64,000 nt of DNA from Deltaproteobacteria bacterium (GTDB lineage: Bacteria > Desulfobacterota > Desulfobacteria > Desulfobacterales > SURF-15), in NCBI GenBank assembly GCA_019309565.1, contig JAFDFZ010000017.1, positions 39,296 to 103,295 of the forward strand, written 5' to 3'. This document shows, one piece after another, positions 52,839 through 61,698 of this stretch. Numbering within the stretch: position 1 is the first letter of the stretch; each line of letters starts with the position of its first letter. A program made the position numbers and the translations under genes. A model generated the notes under the pieces. The model searched no databases. It saw nothing but the letters and a program-made list of their open reading frames with translations, and was not told where the DNA came from.

Positions 52839-53607
52839 TATGTTCAATTTAAAGGGCAAAGTTGCCATTGTTACCGGTGGTAACAGCGGTATCGGAAACG
52901 GGATTGCCCGTGGACTGGCCTCTGCGGGAAGCGATATTGTCATTGCAGCGCGGGATGAGGCAAAAACAGCAAGAGCAGTGCAGGAGATCAAAGAAAAATT
53001 TGATGTCCGGGCAATGGGCGTTCGGGTGGATGTACGCCAGGAAAAGAGCATTAAAGAGATGGTTCAACAAACCGTTGAAGCATTTGGAAAGATCGATATC
53101 CTGGTTAATAATGCCGGTGTGAACATTCGGAAGATGCCGGAAGAATTTTCCCGGGAAGAATGGGACGAGGTGCTGGAAATCAATCTTCGGGGTGCATTTT
53201 TGTGTTCACAGGCGGTTTATCCCACAATGAAGGAAAACGGAGGTAAAATCATCAACATCGGTTCCATGACATCCATTGTGGGTGCTGCCAAGGCTGCGCC
53301 TTATTCGTGCAGCAAAGCGGCTATAGTTAAACTGACGAGCAGTTTGGCCATCGCATGGGCCAGGGACAATATCCAGGTGAATACAATTTTACCGGGCTGG
53401 ATCGATACACCGCTGACAGCGGGCTCCCGGAAAGCCTTTCCCGGTTTGGATAACCACGTAGAGAGCCGTACGCCTGCAGGCAGATGGGGAAGCCCGGAGG
53501 ATTTTGCCGGCCCAGCGGTTTTCCTGGCAAGCGCCGCTTCGGACTTTGTTACAGGTGCATCGTTGGCGGTTGACGGGGGATATTCTCAATCGACACTCAT
53601 TGTGTAA
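52831..53607 (+). CDS. SDR family oxidoreductase
   Basis: A 258-residue short-chain dehydrogenase: VAIVTGGNSGIGNGIARGLA (about 11-30) for NAD(P), NNAG (about 90), and the Ser-Tyr-Lys triad in GSMTSIVGAAKAAPYSCSKA (about 149-168). The sequence resembles the gluconate 5-dehydrogenase/glucose dehydrogenase-like group, but SDR substrates are not readable from sequence. AGGAG precedes the ATG. It overlaps the hydroxyacyl-CoA dehydrogenase gene and is 15 bases before the MaoC-like gene. Confidence 0.88.
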   Translation: MNSMFNLKGKVAIVTGGNSGIGNGIARGLASAGSDIVIAARDEAKTARAVQEIKEKFDVRAMGVRVDVRQEKSIKEMVQQTVEAFGKIDILVNNAGVNIRKMPEEFSREEWDEVLEINLRGAFLCSQAVYPTMKENGGKIINIGSMTSIVGAAKAAPYSCSKAAIVKLTSSLAIAWARDNIQVNTILPGWIDTPLTAGSRKAFPGLDNHVESRTPAGRWGSPEDFAGPAVFLASAASDFVTGASLAVDGGYSQSTLIV

Positions 53608-53622
53608 AGGAAAAAGATCACC

Positions 53623-54084
53623 ATGCAGCAAGGATTGTATTTTGAGGATTTCTTAGTAGGTAGCCGTTATTACACGGATAGAAGAACGATTACCGAAACC
53701 GATCTTGTCAACTTTACGACGCTTTGCGGTTTTTTTGAGCCTCTGTTTATGGATCGACCCTATGTGGAAAATCAGTCTCAATTCAAAAACCGCATCGCTC
53801 CTGGAGCATTGACTTTTTCCATTGCAGAGGGTTTAACCATCTTATCGGGCATTCTTCATAAAACCGGAATGGCGTTTCTTTCAGTGGAAATGCAACTTCT
53901 AAGACCCGTGTTCATAGGGGACACGCTGAGTGTTGAGATCGAAGTTATGGAAAAAAGAGAGACGAAAAAAGCGGACCGGGGCATCGTAACCTGTTTACAC
54001 CGTGTCGTTAATCAGGAAAAGGTTGCAGTAATGGAATATAAAATCAAGCGGATGATCAGGCGGAAGCCACATGAAACGGGTTGA
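53623..54084 (+). CDS. MaoC-like hotdog dehydratase
   Basis: A 153-residue single-hotdog protein with the MaoC start YFEDFLVGSRYYTDRRTITE, NRIAPGALTFSIAEGL (about 56-71) and LRPVFIGDTL (about 90). In the canonical catalytic loop (D-x4-H) the histidine is not evident: the matching stretch reads CGFFEPLFMDRPY, so it may not be an enoyl-CoA hydratase. It is the third gene of the acyl-CoA group, co-directional with the two dehydrogenases. Confidence 0.78.
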   Translation: MQQGLYFEDFLVGSRYYTDRRTITETDLVNFTTLCGFFEPLFMDRPYVENQSQFKNRIAPGALTFSIAEGLTILSGILHKTGMAFLSVEMQLLRPVFIGDTLSVEIEVMEKRETKKADRGIVTCLHRVVNQEKVAVMEYKIKRMIRRKPHETG

Positions 54085-54259
54085 TCCGCAAGGCTTGACC
54101 TCGGTTTACGGCTCTGGGAGGCATATACGCTGCCGCAGATGAGGTAAGAGACCGGAATGCAAATGCGGACAAAGCCACAGTTCCAGACGCTTCAAAATGC
54201 CATTGTTGGGTGAATTACAATATCTTATGTGTTCACCAAGAACTGTTGTCGCATGATGA

Positions 54260-54844
54260 CTATAACAGATTGATTTCTGTAATAAATTCCTTTGATGTCA
54301 GCACTTTTAAAAGAGGAAACAGAGGATTGCGGCGGTAGTTGTCCAGTGTTCTTTTGTGAATGGCCACCGAATAAGAAGCGGTGCAGTCTTCCAGCAAAAC
54401 AGCTTTGAAATCATGACAGACAGCGTCTAAAACCGTTGCCAGTACGCAAATATGGGTTGCAATTCCGGCCACGGCACAAAGGGTTACGTTTCTTTGCCTT
54501 AGCCAGGTTTCAAGTCCGGTATTGAAAAAAGCCGAAAATCTCGGCTTGGGAAGCCAGTAATCTTCATCTTTTCGATCCAGTTCATCAATGACTTCAGCCC
54601 CCCTGGTTCCTGCCAGGGAATGGGGATTGAGGCGGCCTTTAAATATGAAATCCTGCCGGTGAAAGGCGTCTGTTGAAAAAACAACGGGCCAGTCTCTGGT
54701 TCTGAATTTTCCGATTAAATAGTTGATGGGATCGATCGTCGGTCTTGCTAAAGAAGCTATAGGGTATTGCTTTTGATCATCAAAGGTGTCCTTGACCATA
54801 TCGATGATGATCAATGCCGGAAGCTCGTTTTCTTGATATGTCAT
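54260..54844 (-). CDS. Isochorismatase-family cysteine hydrolase
   Basis: A 194-residue hydrolase with the D-K-C triad: LIIIDMVKDTF (D15), LPKPRFSAF (lysine at about 98) and ATHICVLATVLDA (cysteine at about 131). A cis-peptide loop precedes the cysteine. Members include nicotinamidases, N-carbamoylsarcosine amidases and ureidoacrylate hydrolases; the exact amide is not predictable. GAAAGAGG precedes the ATG. A remnant gene lies directly upstream on the same strand. Confidence 0.85.
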   Translation of the reverse strand: MTYQENELPALIIIDMVKDTFDDQKQYPIASLARPTIDPINYLIGKFRTRDWPVVFSTDAFHRQDFIFKGRLNPHSLAGTRGAEVIDELDRKDEDYWLPKPRFSAFFNTGLETWLRQRNVTLCAVAGIATHICVLATVLDAVCHDFKAVLLEDCTASYSVAIHKRTLDNYRRNPLFPLLKVLTSKEFITEINLL

Positions 54845-54862
54845 GTCGTTGCCTCTTTCTGT

Positions 54863-55030
54863 TTAATCCAAATATCGAGAAATCTGATTGAAAAAATCAT
54901 TCTCGATTATTTTTTCGCTTGCCTTCTCCTCCGGATAGGTCCCATGGATATTCGCTTTGATGCTCAAAGTGTTTTCCGATACATAAATATCACTATAGGC
55001 AAAGTTCTGGTTGAACGCAAACATCAAGTG
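54863..55030 (-). pseudogene. C-terminal remnant of an unrecognised gene
   Basis: The frame reads FAFNQNFAYSDIYVSENTLS, then PEEKASEKIIENDFFNQISR, and ends 18 bases before the isochorismatase start. The N-terminal side is replaced by a family C-like repeat end (TTCACCGAGAGGCGCTGG on the minus strand), so the gene was probably cut by that insertion. Family unknown. Confidence 0.4.
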
Positions 55031-55043
55031 AATATTTCCAGCG

Positions 55044-55185
55044 CCTCTCGGTGAATGTGTAATTGTTTGTAATTTGCCGAGGGCTTTTAAGTCGAATAAA
55101 ATTTTTGAAGGCAAAATAATTACATCCAAGCTCTTAGTCGCCAGCCAATACAAAACATCTAAAAAATTTGATTCGACACCGTCAT
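55044..55185 (+). repeat. Family C-like end followed by repeat family B hairpin
   Basis: CAGCGCCTCTCGGTGAA begins the stretch. At 55088 AGTCGAATAAAATTTTTGAA, GGCAAAATAATTACA and CCAAGCTCTTAG match 2649-2695. ATTTGATTCGAC near 55172 forms the other arm of the hairpin. The order C end then B is the same as at 2557-2700. Confidence 0.6.
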
Positions 55186-55202
55186 ATAAGACTTCTTAAA
55201 GT

Positions 55203-55403
55203 TTAGGTTGAGCGGTTCATCGTTCTGCGTTTCGGGCTAAAAACCACAAATGCCATCTATTAAAAGAATGCCCGTGGATTGTTGCATAACCTTACTTTAA
55301 CCCATTTGTTTATGATGAATTTTGCAGATTCCGCTCAATATCATGAGCGGTTTTAATCGGTTGTAACCCTCTAACCCTGAACCTGGAACCGATCAGTTTA
55401 GGT
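55203..55403 (+). repeat. Repeat family D, copy 4 (~200 bp, complete)
   Basis: Starts TTAGGTTGAGCGGTTCATCG, holds ATGCCATCTATTAAAAG and TTTATGATGAAT, and ends AACCGATCAGTTTAGGT. It corresponds over its whole length to the copy at 20447-20655. The ends are imperfect inverted repeats. It lies about 130 bases before the CoA ligase gene. Confidence 0.65.
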
Positions 55404-55530
55404 AAAGATATTTTCATTGTCCTGCAAATTGCAATATGTTTTGTTTGCATCGAAAATTTTAACTGGTATCTTTTTCATCTTGACATCGTATTACCCCATT
55501 TGGCATAGCATAAAGACAAGGAGGCAGCCT

Positions 55531-57090
55531 GTGGATATCTGGATGACATTGAAAAAAGCGGTTTCATTATATCCCGACAAGGTCGCGGTGATAGACGGGG
55601 AACACAAGTTTACCTACGCTCAGGTCGCAGAGCGTATACAAGCGCTGGCACGCTTCTTTCAAACCCAGGGGATACAGGCAAAAGACCGTATATCGATTCT
55701 GGAAGTAAACTCCCATGTGTTTCTTGAAGCCTATTATGCGGCCGCCGGTATTGGGGCTATTTTAAATCCATTGAATTATAGGCTTTCTGCACGAGAGCTT
55801 GCATACATTATCAAGGATTCATACGCACAGTGGCTGATTGCCAATACCGAGTTTGCATCTGTTGTTCGGCAGACTTTAACTGAAGCACCTTCCATTAAGG
55901 GAGTTTTATGGATCGGCGACCAACCTGCCACAAACATTGATTGTTCATGCTATGTTTACGAGCAGATACTTTCATCCCATTTCGGGCTCTTCGAGCCGAT
56001 CCGTATATCGGAAAATGATATTGCTCATCTCTATTATACCAGCGGTACCACCGGAAAACCCAAGGGCGTGATACTTACCCATAAAAATGTATGTCTTCAC
56101 GCGCTGGGAACCATTGCAGAGCTTCGATTGGACAGCACCGATGTGTGGGGACACATTGCCCCCATGTTTCATCTTGCAGATGCATGGGCTACGTTTGCCA
56201 TCACCTGGGTTGGCGGAAGTCATGTGATGGTGGGCAGGTTCGATCCGGAAAGTGTGATGGCTACCATCCAGAAAGATCGTATCACGCTGAGCAATCTGAT
56301 TCCTACGATGCTGAACCTCATGATAAAGCATCCAGCGGTAAAATCTTATGATTTTTCAAGCCTTCGCGTCATTCTAAGCGGAGGGGCCCCCATCGCGCCT
56401 GAGCTTGTAAGAAGCATTATCGAGACGTTTGGCTGTGATTATATTCAGACTTACGGCATGACGGAGACCAGTCCCTATTTGACATTGAGCATTTTAAAAG
56501 ACCACCTTCGGCATCTGCCACAACCCGAGCAGCTCTGGTATAAGTCCAAAACGGGTCGGCCCTTTATTACCGTAGACCTGAAAGTTGTTGATGACAAAGG
56601 GCAAGCCGTGGCAGCGGATGACCGACAGGTGGGAGAGATATGGGTGCGGGGCGATACCATCACGCCCGGGTACTGGAATCGTCCGGAAGAAACCCAACAA
56701 GCGTTCTTTGAGGGTTGGCTCAAAACGGGCGATCTGGCTGTGGTGGATAAGGAGGGTTATGTCAATATTGTTGATCGGAAAAAGGATATGATCATAAGCG
56801 GCGGGGAGAATATTTACTCCATCGAGGTGGAAAACGTGCTCTACATGAACCCGAAGATCCTGGAGGCTGCAGTGTTCGGGGTGCCGGACGAAAAGTGGGG
56901 TGAAGCTGTCACCGCCGCGGTTGTATTAAAGCCTGGAGAAACCGCAACAGAGCAGGAAATAATCGATTTCTGCAAACAGCACCAGGCTTCATATAAAGCG
57001 CCCAAATCGGTACTGTTCCTAAAGGAGCTGCCAAAGACAGGATCAGGGAAAATTACCAAAAAGGCCCTTCGGGATCGATACAAAAAATAA
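55531..57090 (+). CDS. AMP-forming acyl-CoA synthetase
   Basis: A 519-residue ANL-superfamily ligase: LYYTSGTTGKPKGVILTHKN (P-loop, about 166-185), YGMTETSPYLTLS (about 310), GEIWVRGDTITPGYWNRPE, LKTGDLAVVDKEGYVNIVDR and the catalytic lysine in PKTGSGKITKKALR near the end. It activates a carboxylic acid to acyl-AMP then acyl-CoA; length fits medium- or long-chain or aromatic acids. GTG 55531 follows AAGGAGG; longer in-frame extensions run into repeat D. It supplies CoA esters for the upstream dehydrogenases. Confidence 0.9.
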   Translation: MDIWMTLKKAVSLYPDKVAVIDGEHKFTYAQVAERIQALARFFQTQGIQAKDRISILEVNSHVFLEAYYAAAGIGAILNPLNYRLSARELAYIIKDSYAQWLIANTEFASVVRQTLTEAPSIKGVLWIGDQPATNIDCSCYVYEQILSSHFGLFEPIRISENDIAHLYYTSGTTGKPKGVILTHKNVCLHALGTIAELRLDSTDVWGHIAPMFHLADAWATFAITWVGGSHVMVGRFDPESVMATIQKDRITLSNLIPTMLNLMIKHPAVKSYDFSSLRVILSGGAPIAPELVRSIIETFGCDYIQTYGMTETSPYLTLSILKDHLRHLPQPEQLWYKSKTGRPFITVDLKVVDDKGQAVAADDRQVGEIWVRGDTITPGYWNRPEETQQAFFEGWLKTGDLAVVDKEGYVNIVDRKKDMIISGGENIYSIEVENVLYMNPKILEAAVFGVPDEKWGEAVTAAVVLKPGETATEQEIIDFCKQHQASYKAPKSVLFLKELPKTGSGKITKKALRDRYKK

Positions 57091-57254
57091 ACTGGCTTGC
57101 GTACCATACAAAAACCATTTTTCAGTCTCCCTTTTTGGTTGTTATAATCTCTAAAATACGCCTCCAGTTTACAATACAATGCGACGCAAATGAGCCCCCG
57201 CCGGCTTAAGTGCCTGAGGGGGGCCGTGTATTTGCTAATTCGACGGGAGATGAG

Positions 57255-58409
57255 ATGAAAAAAACAGCAGATATCGTTATCATAGGCGGCGGTATCATCG
57301 GGGTGAGTGTTGCCTACCATCTTGCCAGGATGGGGGCAAAGAACATAGTTCTGTTTGAAAAGGATCACATCTGTGAAGGTTCCACCGCCCTTTGTGCCGG
57401 TGGCATCCGGAGGCAGTTTACAAGCCACATTACCATGGAGTTTGCAATTAAATCCTTTGAAGTGTTTCAGAACTTTAAAGAAGAATTCGGTGTGGACCCT
57501 CAGTTTCGCCAGGTGGGATATCTTTTTCTGGCAACCAGTTCAGAGGAATTTGAGATATTCAAACAAAACATTGCTTTTCAAAACCGATACGGTGTCCCTT
57601 CCCGGCTCTTAAGCCAAGATGCTATCAGAAAGCTGTGGCCTTACTTAAACACCGAAGATGTGTTTGGCGGGGCATATTGTGAGACAGACGGATATGCAAG
57701 CCCCCATGAAGTTACCCACGCCATTGCAAGAAAAGCCAGAGATTTGGGCGTTGAAATCATTGAAGGAACCGAGGTGACCGAAATTGAAGTAAAGCACGGC
57801 CGGGTGGTATCGGTCAGAGCGGACGGGGATTCGGTGGAAACCCGTATTGTTGTAAATGCGGCGGGTCCATATGCGGCTGAGGTCGGAAGACTTGCCGGCA
57901 TTGATGTTCCGGTAAAACCGATTCGCCGTCAGCTTTTTGTCACCGATCCTTTCGAGCGTTTGCCGGAAGCCATTCCGCTTACAATCGATCATAAACAGAA
58001 CTTTTACTTTCGAAGGGAAGGGAAAGCAGTTCTATTATCCGGCCCTCAGGATGAAACCCCCAGTTTTAATCTGAATACGGATTTCGACTCCATGGTGGAA
58101 ACCGCGGAGAAGGCCATGTATCGTGTACCCGTGTTTGAACACACCAACATCGCAAGGGGCTGGGGAGGACTTTACGAGATTTCTCCCGATAATAATGCTA
58201 TTTTAGGAAGCGTTCCGGAGATCGGAGGGTTTATTTTGGCAAATGGCTTCAGCGGCCATGGGTTTCAGCACGGACCCGTGGCCGGAATGGTAATTGCCGA
58301 GGTTATTTTAAAAGGAAAATCAGAAACAATCGATATTAAATCGCTCAGTTATGAGCGTTTCAAAAAAGGGAAGCTCATCAGGGAATCTCTGACCGCTTTT
58401 CATGACTGA
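57255..58409 (+). CDS. FAD-dependent amino-acid oxidase/dehydrogenase (DAO family)
   Basis: A 384-residue glycine/sarcosine oxidase-like flavoprotein: DIVIIGGGIIGVSVAYHLAR (about 6-25) binds FAD, CAGGIRRQFTSH follows, and GWGGLYEISPDNNAILGSVP with NGFSGHGFQHGP near the end are typical. It oxidises an amino or imino acid, probably as a dehydrogenase in this anaerobe. ATG 57255 follows GGGAG. A racemase-family gene lies downstream on the same strand, which supports amino-acid catabolism. Confidence 0.87.
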   Translation: MKKTADIVIIGGGIIGVSVAYHLARMGAKNIVLFEKDHICEGSTALCAGGIRRQFTSHITMEFAIKSFEVFQNFKEEFGVDPQFRQVGYLFLATSSEEFEIFKQNIAFQNRYGVPSRLLSQDAIRKLWPYLNTEDVFGGAYCETDGYASPHEVTHAIARKARDLGVEIIEGTEVTEIEVKHGRVVSVRADGDSVETRIVVNAAGPYAAEVGRLAGIDVPVKPIRRQLFVTDPFERLPEAIPLTIDHKQNFYFRREGKAVLLSGPQDETPSFNLNTDFDSMVETAEKAMYRVPVFEHTNIARGWGGLYEISPDNNAILGSVPEIGGFILANGFSGHGFQHGPVAGMVIAEVILKGKSETIDIKSLSYERFKKGKLIRESLTAFHD

Positions 58410-58588
58410 TAAGCTCCATAACCGTAAATTCCTGAAGACAGGTCTGCAGATTGTGATTTGCAGACAGCACAGAGCGTCTTGCCAGCCGGCGGTGTCAGGA
58501 CAATAAATGGAGAATAACCGTTTGGCACCACCATCAGATCGCCTATGCGTCAGTCTGCCGTCAGGTTCAAAAGAAAAGGATATGAGAG

Positions 58589-59314
58589 ATGAAGACACGA
58601 GGAGGTAAAAACATTTACGGCTATCCCATCGGAATCTTGATGCTGGAAACCCGGTTTCCCAGGATACCGGGTGATATGGGCAACGCATCGACCTGGGATT
58701 TCCCGGTGCTGTATAAAATCGTAAAGACAGCAACACCCGATGCGGTTGTCAGAAAAGGCGATCCGCGGCTGCTGGATCTTTTCGTTCAGGCTGCGAGAGA
58801 GTTGGAAAAAGACGGAGTTCGGGCCATTACAACCAACTGCGGCTTTCTTGCCATGTTCCACAAGGAGATGGTATCTGCTGTAAATATTCCGGTTTTTACC
58901 TCAAGCCTCATGCAGGTGCCATTGGTCTACCACATGCTCAAACCCACCCAGAAAGTTGGCATCATCACGGTTCATGCAAAATCTTTAAGCAAAAAACATC
59001 TCTCATCGGTCGGTGCCGATACCGTACCGCATGTTATCATGGGCACCGAAGGAGAAGAAGAGTTCACCAAGGCGCTTTTGAATGACAAGCTTGAACTGGA
59101 TGTTGAGAAATCCAAATACGAGATGGTTAAGGTCTCAGAGCAGATGATATTGGAGTACCCGGAGGTGGGTGCCATTGTGCTGGAATGCACCAACATGCCG
59201 CCATATGCTGCCGATATCCAGGAGGAGATCGGTCTTCCGGTCTTCGATATCTATACGCTTGTTACCTTCGTCTATCATGCCGTGGTTCGAAAACGGTTTT
59301 CAGGAATCATGTGA
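58589..59314 (+). CDS. Aspartate/glutamate racemase-family protein
   Basis: A 241-residue Asp/Glu racemase-superfamily protein with two active-site cysteines in ITTNCGFLAMFHKEM (about 88-102) and LECTNMPPYAADI (about 201-213). It resembles the uncharacterised hydantoin/Asp-Glu racemase-like group. It may invert an amino acid for the oxidase encoded upstream. AAAGGATATG lies before the ATG. It ends the catabolic group; repeats and mobile DNA follow. Confidence 0.85.
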   Translation: MKTRGGKNIYGYPIGILMLETRFPRIPGDMGNASTWDFPVLYKIVKTATPDAVVRKGDPRLLDLFVQAARELEKDGVRAITTNCGFLAMFHKEMVSAVNIPVFTSSLMQVPLVYHMLKPTQKVGIITVHAKSLSKKHLSSVGADTVPHVIMGTEGEEEFTKALLNDKLELDVEKSKYEMVKVSEQMILEYPEVGAIVLECTNMPPYAADIQEEIGLPVFDIYTLVTFVYHAVVRKRFSGIM

Positions 59315-59397
59315 AGTTCAATAGTGCGATTTAGAAACACAGTCATGTGAGGAGGAGGGGGAATTTTTTTCTAACGCTTTAAAAATTGTGGAAGCAG

Positions 59398-59530
59398 CGC
59401 CAGCGAGCCCTATTAAATTGCGCTTTGCGCATCCCTTCGGGGGTTCAACAGGACGAGTATCGCCCGCAGCCTGTCAGATCGAAGCGGAGATTCCCCTTGC
59501 GTAGCGGGGGCTTAAGAGTCTTCAATTGTC
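59398..59530 (+). repeat. Repeat family A, copy 5
   Basis: GCGAGCCCTATTAAATTGCG, CGCATCCCTTCGGGGGTTCA, CCCGCAGCCTGTC and GAGTCTTCAA match the inverse of copies 2-4. It marks the left edge of the mobile region. Confidence 0.6.
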
Positions 59531-59532
59531 GA

Positions 59533-59916
59533 TCAGTGGAGAGGATTCCACTTCAGGCGCCCCCATATCTTTGGGATGTTTTTGCCATGAAAAAGAATAT
59601 ACCGGTTTATCCACTGGAGATAAGATTGTTCGGATCGAATACTATAATGTCTAATCCGGATTTTTGCACGAACCTGATCCAGAAGTTTTTGGTTAAGCTC
59701 GATGAAGGCTTGATATTTAAGTTTCATTCTTGCCTTTGCTAAAGCGGCCTTGGTTACAAAGCGTTTAGGGATATCAGAGTTGTCCAGGATGCTGAAAAAA
59801 AGTAATAAGCGAGAGCAGAGGGAGTTTTCTTTGGCGTTTGAAATCGGAAGGATGTTGTCGGTGGCGGTCAACAAAATCATCTGAAGTGATGATTTTGTTA
59901 ATCCGGGGAAAGTCAA
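59533..59916 (-). pseudogene. Chimeric ORF: IS4-type transposase start joined to integrase start
   Basis: The first ~78 residues (SSLQMILLTATDNILPISNA, PKRFVTKAALAKARMKLKYQ, AFIELN) resemble the N-terminus of IS4-type transposases. Without a stop the frame then reads KLLDQVRAKIRIRHYSIRSE, QSYLQWINRYILFHGK, the SAM-like N-terminal domain of integron-type tyrosine integrases. Neither catalytic part is present. It is a junction of two broken mobile genes rather than a working protein. Confidence 0.6.
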
Positions 59917-60039
59917 GAGAAAAATTTAGGTCCAATAGTAAACGTTTTTTAAAAGCACTGTGATTTTAGGGTTATTATTTGACCTGTTTACTTGATTTCC
60001 CTTTACATAAACTGTTCTTTGAAAATTCGGTAAAGCATC

Positions 60040-61443
60040 CTATATATTGGAGAGCATATCTGATATAATGTCTCCTATTGGAACGGGGGCTGAGATCCTG
60101 GACTTAGTGTCTGTAATAACACTATGGGACCGCTCTCGTTCCGACCTTTTTTTACGCTGACGTCTGGATACCGGGGCCTTTGAGTCGTAGCTCTGAAAGC
60201 GGCGATCCTTGCTTTTTTTAGGATAGGCAGTAATATCCGGCAGCGAACGTTGCCTGTTTGCTGCATCGATTTTGGGATCAAAAGCCGTGTTGTTTTTGAG
60301 CATGCCATATATGATTCTAAGGATCTTATGCATACAGATACCGATGGCATCCATTTTGTGCTTTCCCTGCTGCAGGTGGTATTGATAAATGGGTTTGATC
60401 ACCGGGTTGTGCTCTATAGCCGATAGGGTAACGGTATAGAGGATTTTTCGTGGATTTACGCGACCCTGTTTGCTCATTTTAAATGAGCCGCTCCCATCTC
60501 CGCTGATTTTATAGACCGGATGCAACCCCCAAAAGGAGGCCAGCTTTTTAACGCTCTTAAGGCGCGCAACGCTTTGAATCTCAAGAATCAAGCCGATAGC
60601 CGATATATCACCGATGCCCGTGAACGTCTTGAGCAGGTTGACCTCTGGCACATCGCATTTGGCTGCCATCAAATCGGTTTGCGCGGCAATGGTTTTCTTT
60701 AGCTGCAGGATCTGGCCGGCAGTGGCGGTTACCAGATGCGCGGTGACCGGATCAGTGGCTGAAGCCACTGAGTGCTTAGCACCGACTATCAACTGTTTTG
60801 CCCGAGTCAGCGACACATAGGGTATTTTAGCCACGGTCTTATCACGGGCTTTTTTCAACTTGGCCGCAGTGGGGTATTTCAGCAACAGTTTTAACACCCA
60901 GGCTGGCATTGCGTCTTGGCAATAGCTTAGAAGCTCTGGATTGGCGGTATACAAAAGGCTTTGGAGCTGGTTTAAAAGCTGGGTGCATTGCTTGGTAAGC
61001 ATCTGGACAAAACCCCACTGCTTTCTTAGGCTAGCCAGTTGATCCTGTTGCTGATAAACGACCTTTTCCGGATGCGCGATCAAATATTCGGCAATGTTTT
61101 GGGCACTGATCTTGTCGGTTGTATTTTTCTTTAGATCCGCCTTGCTGTTGTGCATAACACCCAGTGGATTCAATCGGGTCGTTTTAATATTTAGCGATGC
61201 TTGGAGCCTTATCAAAGTGTTATACCAGTTGTTCTCGTAGCCACCGGTGCTTTCAACCGCGGCATACATGACTGTTTGAGGATGATCGGTCAAGAATCGA
61301 CTGACAATCTCATACAGACGGCTGTGGCCATCAAAGGTGTCGTCAAGTTGAAAACTTTTGACAACCGGTTGCTTCTGCTGGTTGATGATCAGGAAATCTG
61401 CATAGCCTTTGCTGACGTCAATACCTAAGTAAAATGATTTCAT
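60040..61443 (-). CDS. IS110-family DEDD transposase
   Basis: A 467-residue transposase. The RuvC-like DEDD domain shows YLGIDVSKGYADF (first Asp at about 8), AAVESTGGYENNWY (Glu at about 68) and KADLKKNTTDKISAQNIAEY (Asp pair at about 100-110). The C-terminal Transposase_20 domain has TFTGIGDISAIGLILEI with the serine region near 300. A basic tail (RRQRKKRSERERS) follows, longer than in most members. ATG 61443 follows AAAGGAGG. It acts with a bridge RNA encoded at the element's end. Confidence 0.92.
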   Translation of the reverse strand: MKSFYLGIDVSKGYADFLIINQQKQPVVKSFQLDDTFDGHSRLYEIVSRFLTDHPQTVMYAAVESTGGYENNWYNTLIRLQASLNIKTTRLNPLGVMHNSKADLKKNTTDKISAQNIAEYLIAHPEKVVYQQQDQLASLRKQWGFVQMLTKQCTQLLNQLQSLLYTANPELLSYCQDAMPAWVLKLLLKYPTAAKLKKARDKTVAKIPYVSLTRAKQLIVGAKHSVASATDPVTAHLVTATAGQILQLKKTIAAQTDLMAAKCDVPEVNLLKTFTGIGDISAIGLILEIQSVARLKSVKKLASFWGLHPVYKISGDGSGSFKMSKQGRVNPRKILYTVTLSAIEHNPVIKPIYQYHLQQGKHKMDAIGICMHKILRIIYGMLKNNTAFDPKIDAANRQRSLPDITAYPKKSKDRRFQSYDSKAPVSRRQRKKRSERERSHSVITDTKSRISAPVPIGDIISDMLSNI

Positions 61444-61459
61444 TCCATTGCCTCCTTTA

Positions 61460-61625
61460 TTCAGTATAGTGGAATGCCAGGCATCGTCATCCTTGTGATT
61501 ATCCGGTGTCGTGCACCAGGTTAATCCCCGACTTAAACCTGGCGGAAAGGAAGAAACTTTGTGACGGGCTCGCAGCCCAAGACGCAACCCTTCTCTTTCC
61601 GCCATATTTAGTGCTTTTACCGAAT
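61460..61625 (-). ncRNA. Candidate bridge RNA of the IS110 element
   Basis: The non-coding stretch upstream of the transposase can fold strongly. GGCGGAAAG at 61541-61549 pairs with CTTTCCGCC at 61595-61603. Inside it GGGCT/AGCCC forms a hairpin (61566-61578). CCAGGTTAA (61516) pairs with TTAAACCTGG (61533). Recombination by IS110 enzymes is guided by such an RNA from the element's non-coding end. The guide loops were not matched to target sequences. Confidence 0.5.
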
Positions 61626-61657
61626 TAAAGAAAGCCATGTATGTAACTGATTTTTGC

Positions 61658-61682
61658 GGTGCGGGGGGACACCCCCCGCACC
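61658..61682 (+). terminator. GC-rich hairpin, likely intrinsic terminator
   Basis: GGTGCGGGGGG pairs perfectly with CCCCCCGCACC around a three-base loop. On the plus strand it is followed by CCCCTTTTCTTTTTT, a T-rich tail. It lies between the IS110 element and the integrase remnant. Confidence 0.55.
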
Positions 61683-61698
61683 CCCCTTTTCTTTTTTA

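Larger units (their letters stand above)
60015..61630 (-). mobile_element. IS110-family insertion sequence
   Basis: The transposase gene is bracketed by inverted ATTCGGTAAAGC (60025-60036) and GCTTTTACCGAAT (61612-61624). About 15 bases separate the left repeat from the transposase stop; about 170 bases of structured non-coding DNA lie between the transposase start and the right repeat. The exact ends could not be fixed because IS110 elements make no clear target duplication. Confidence 0.75.
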
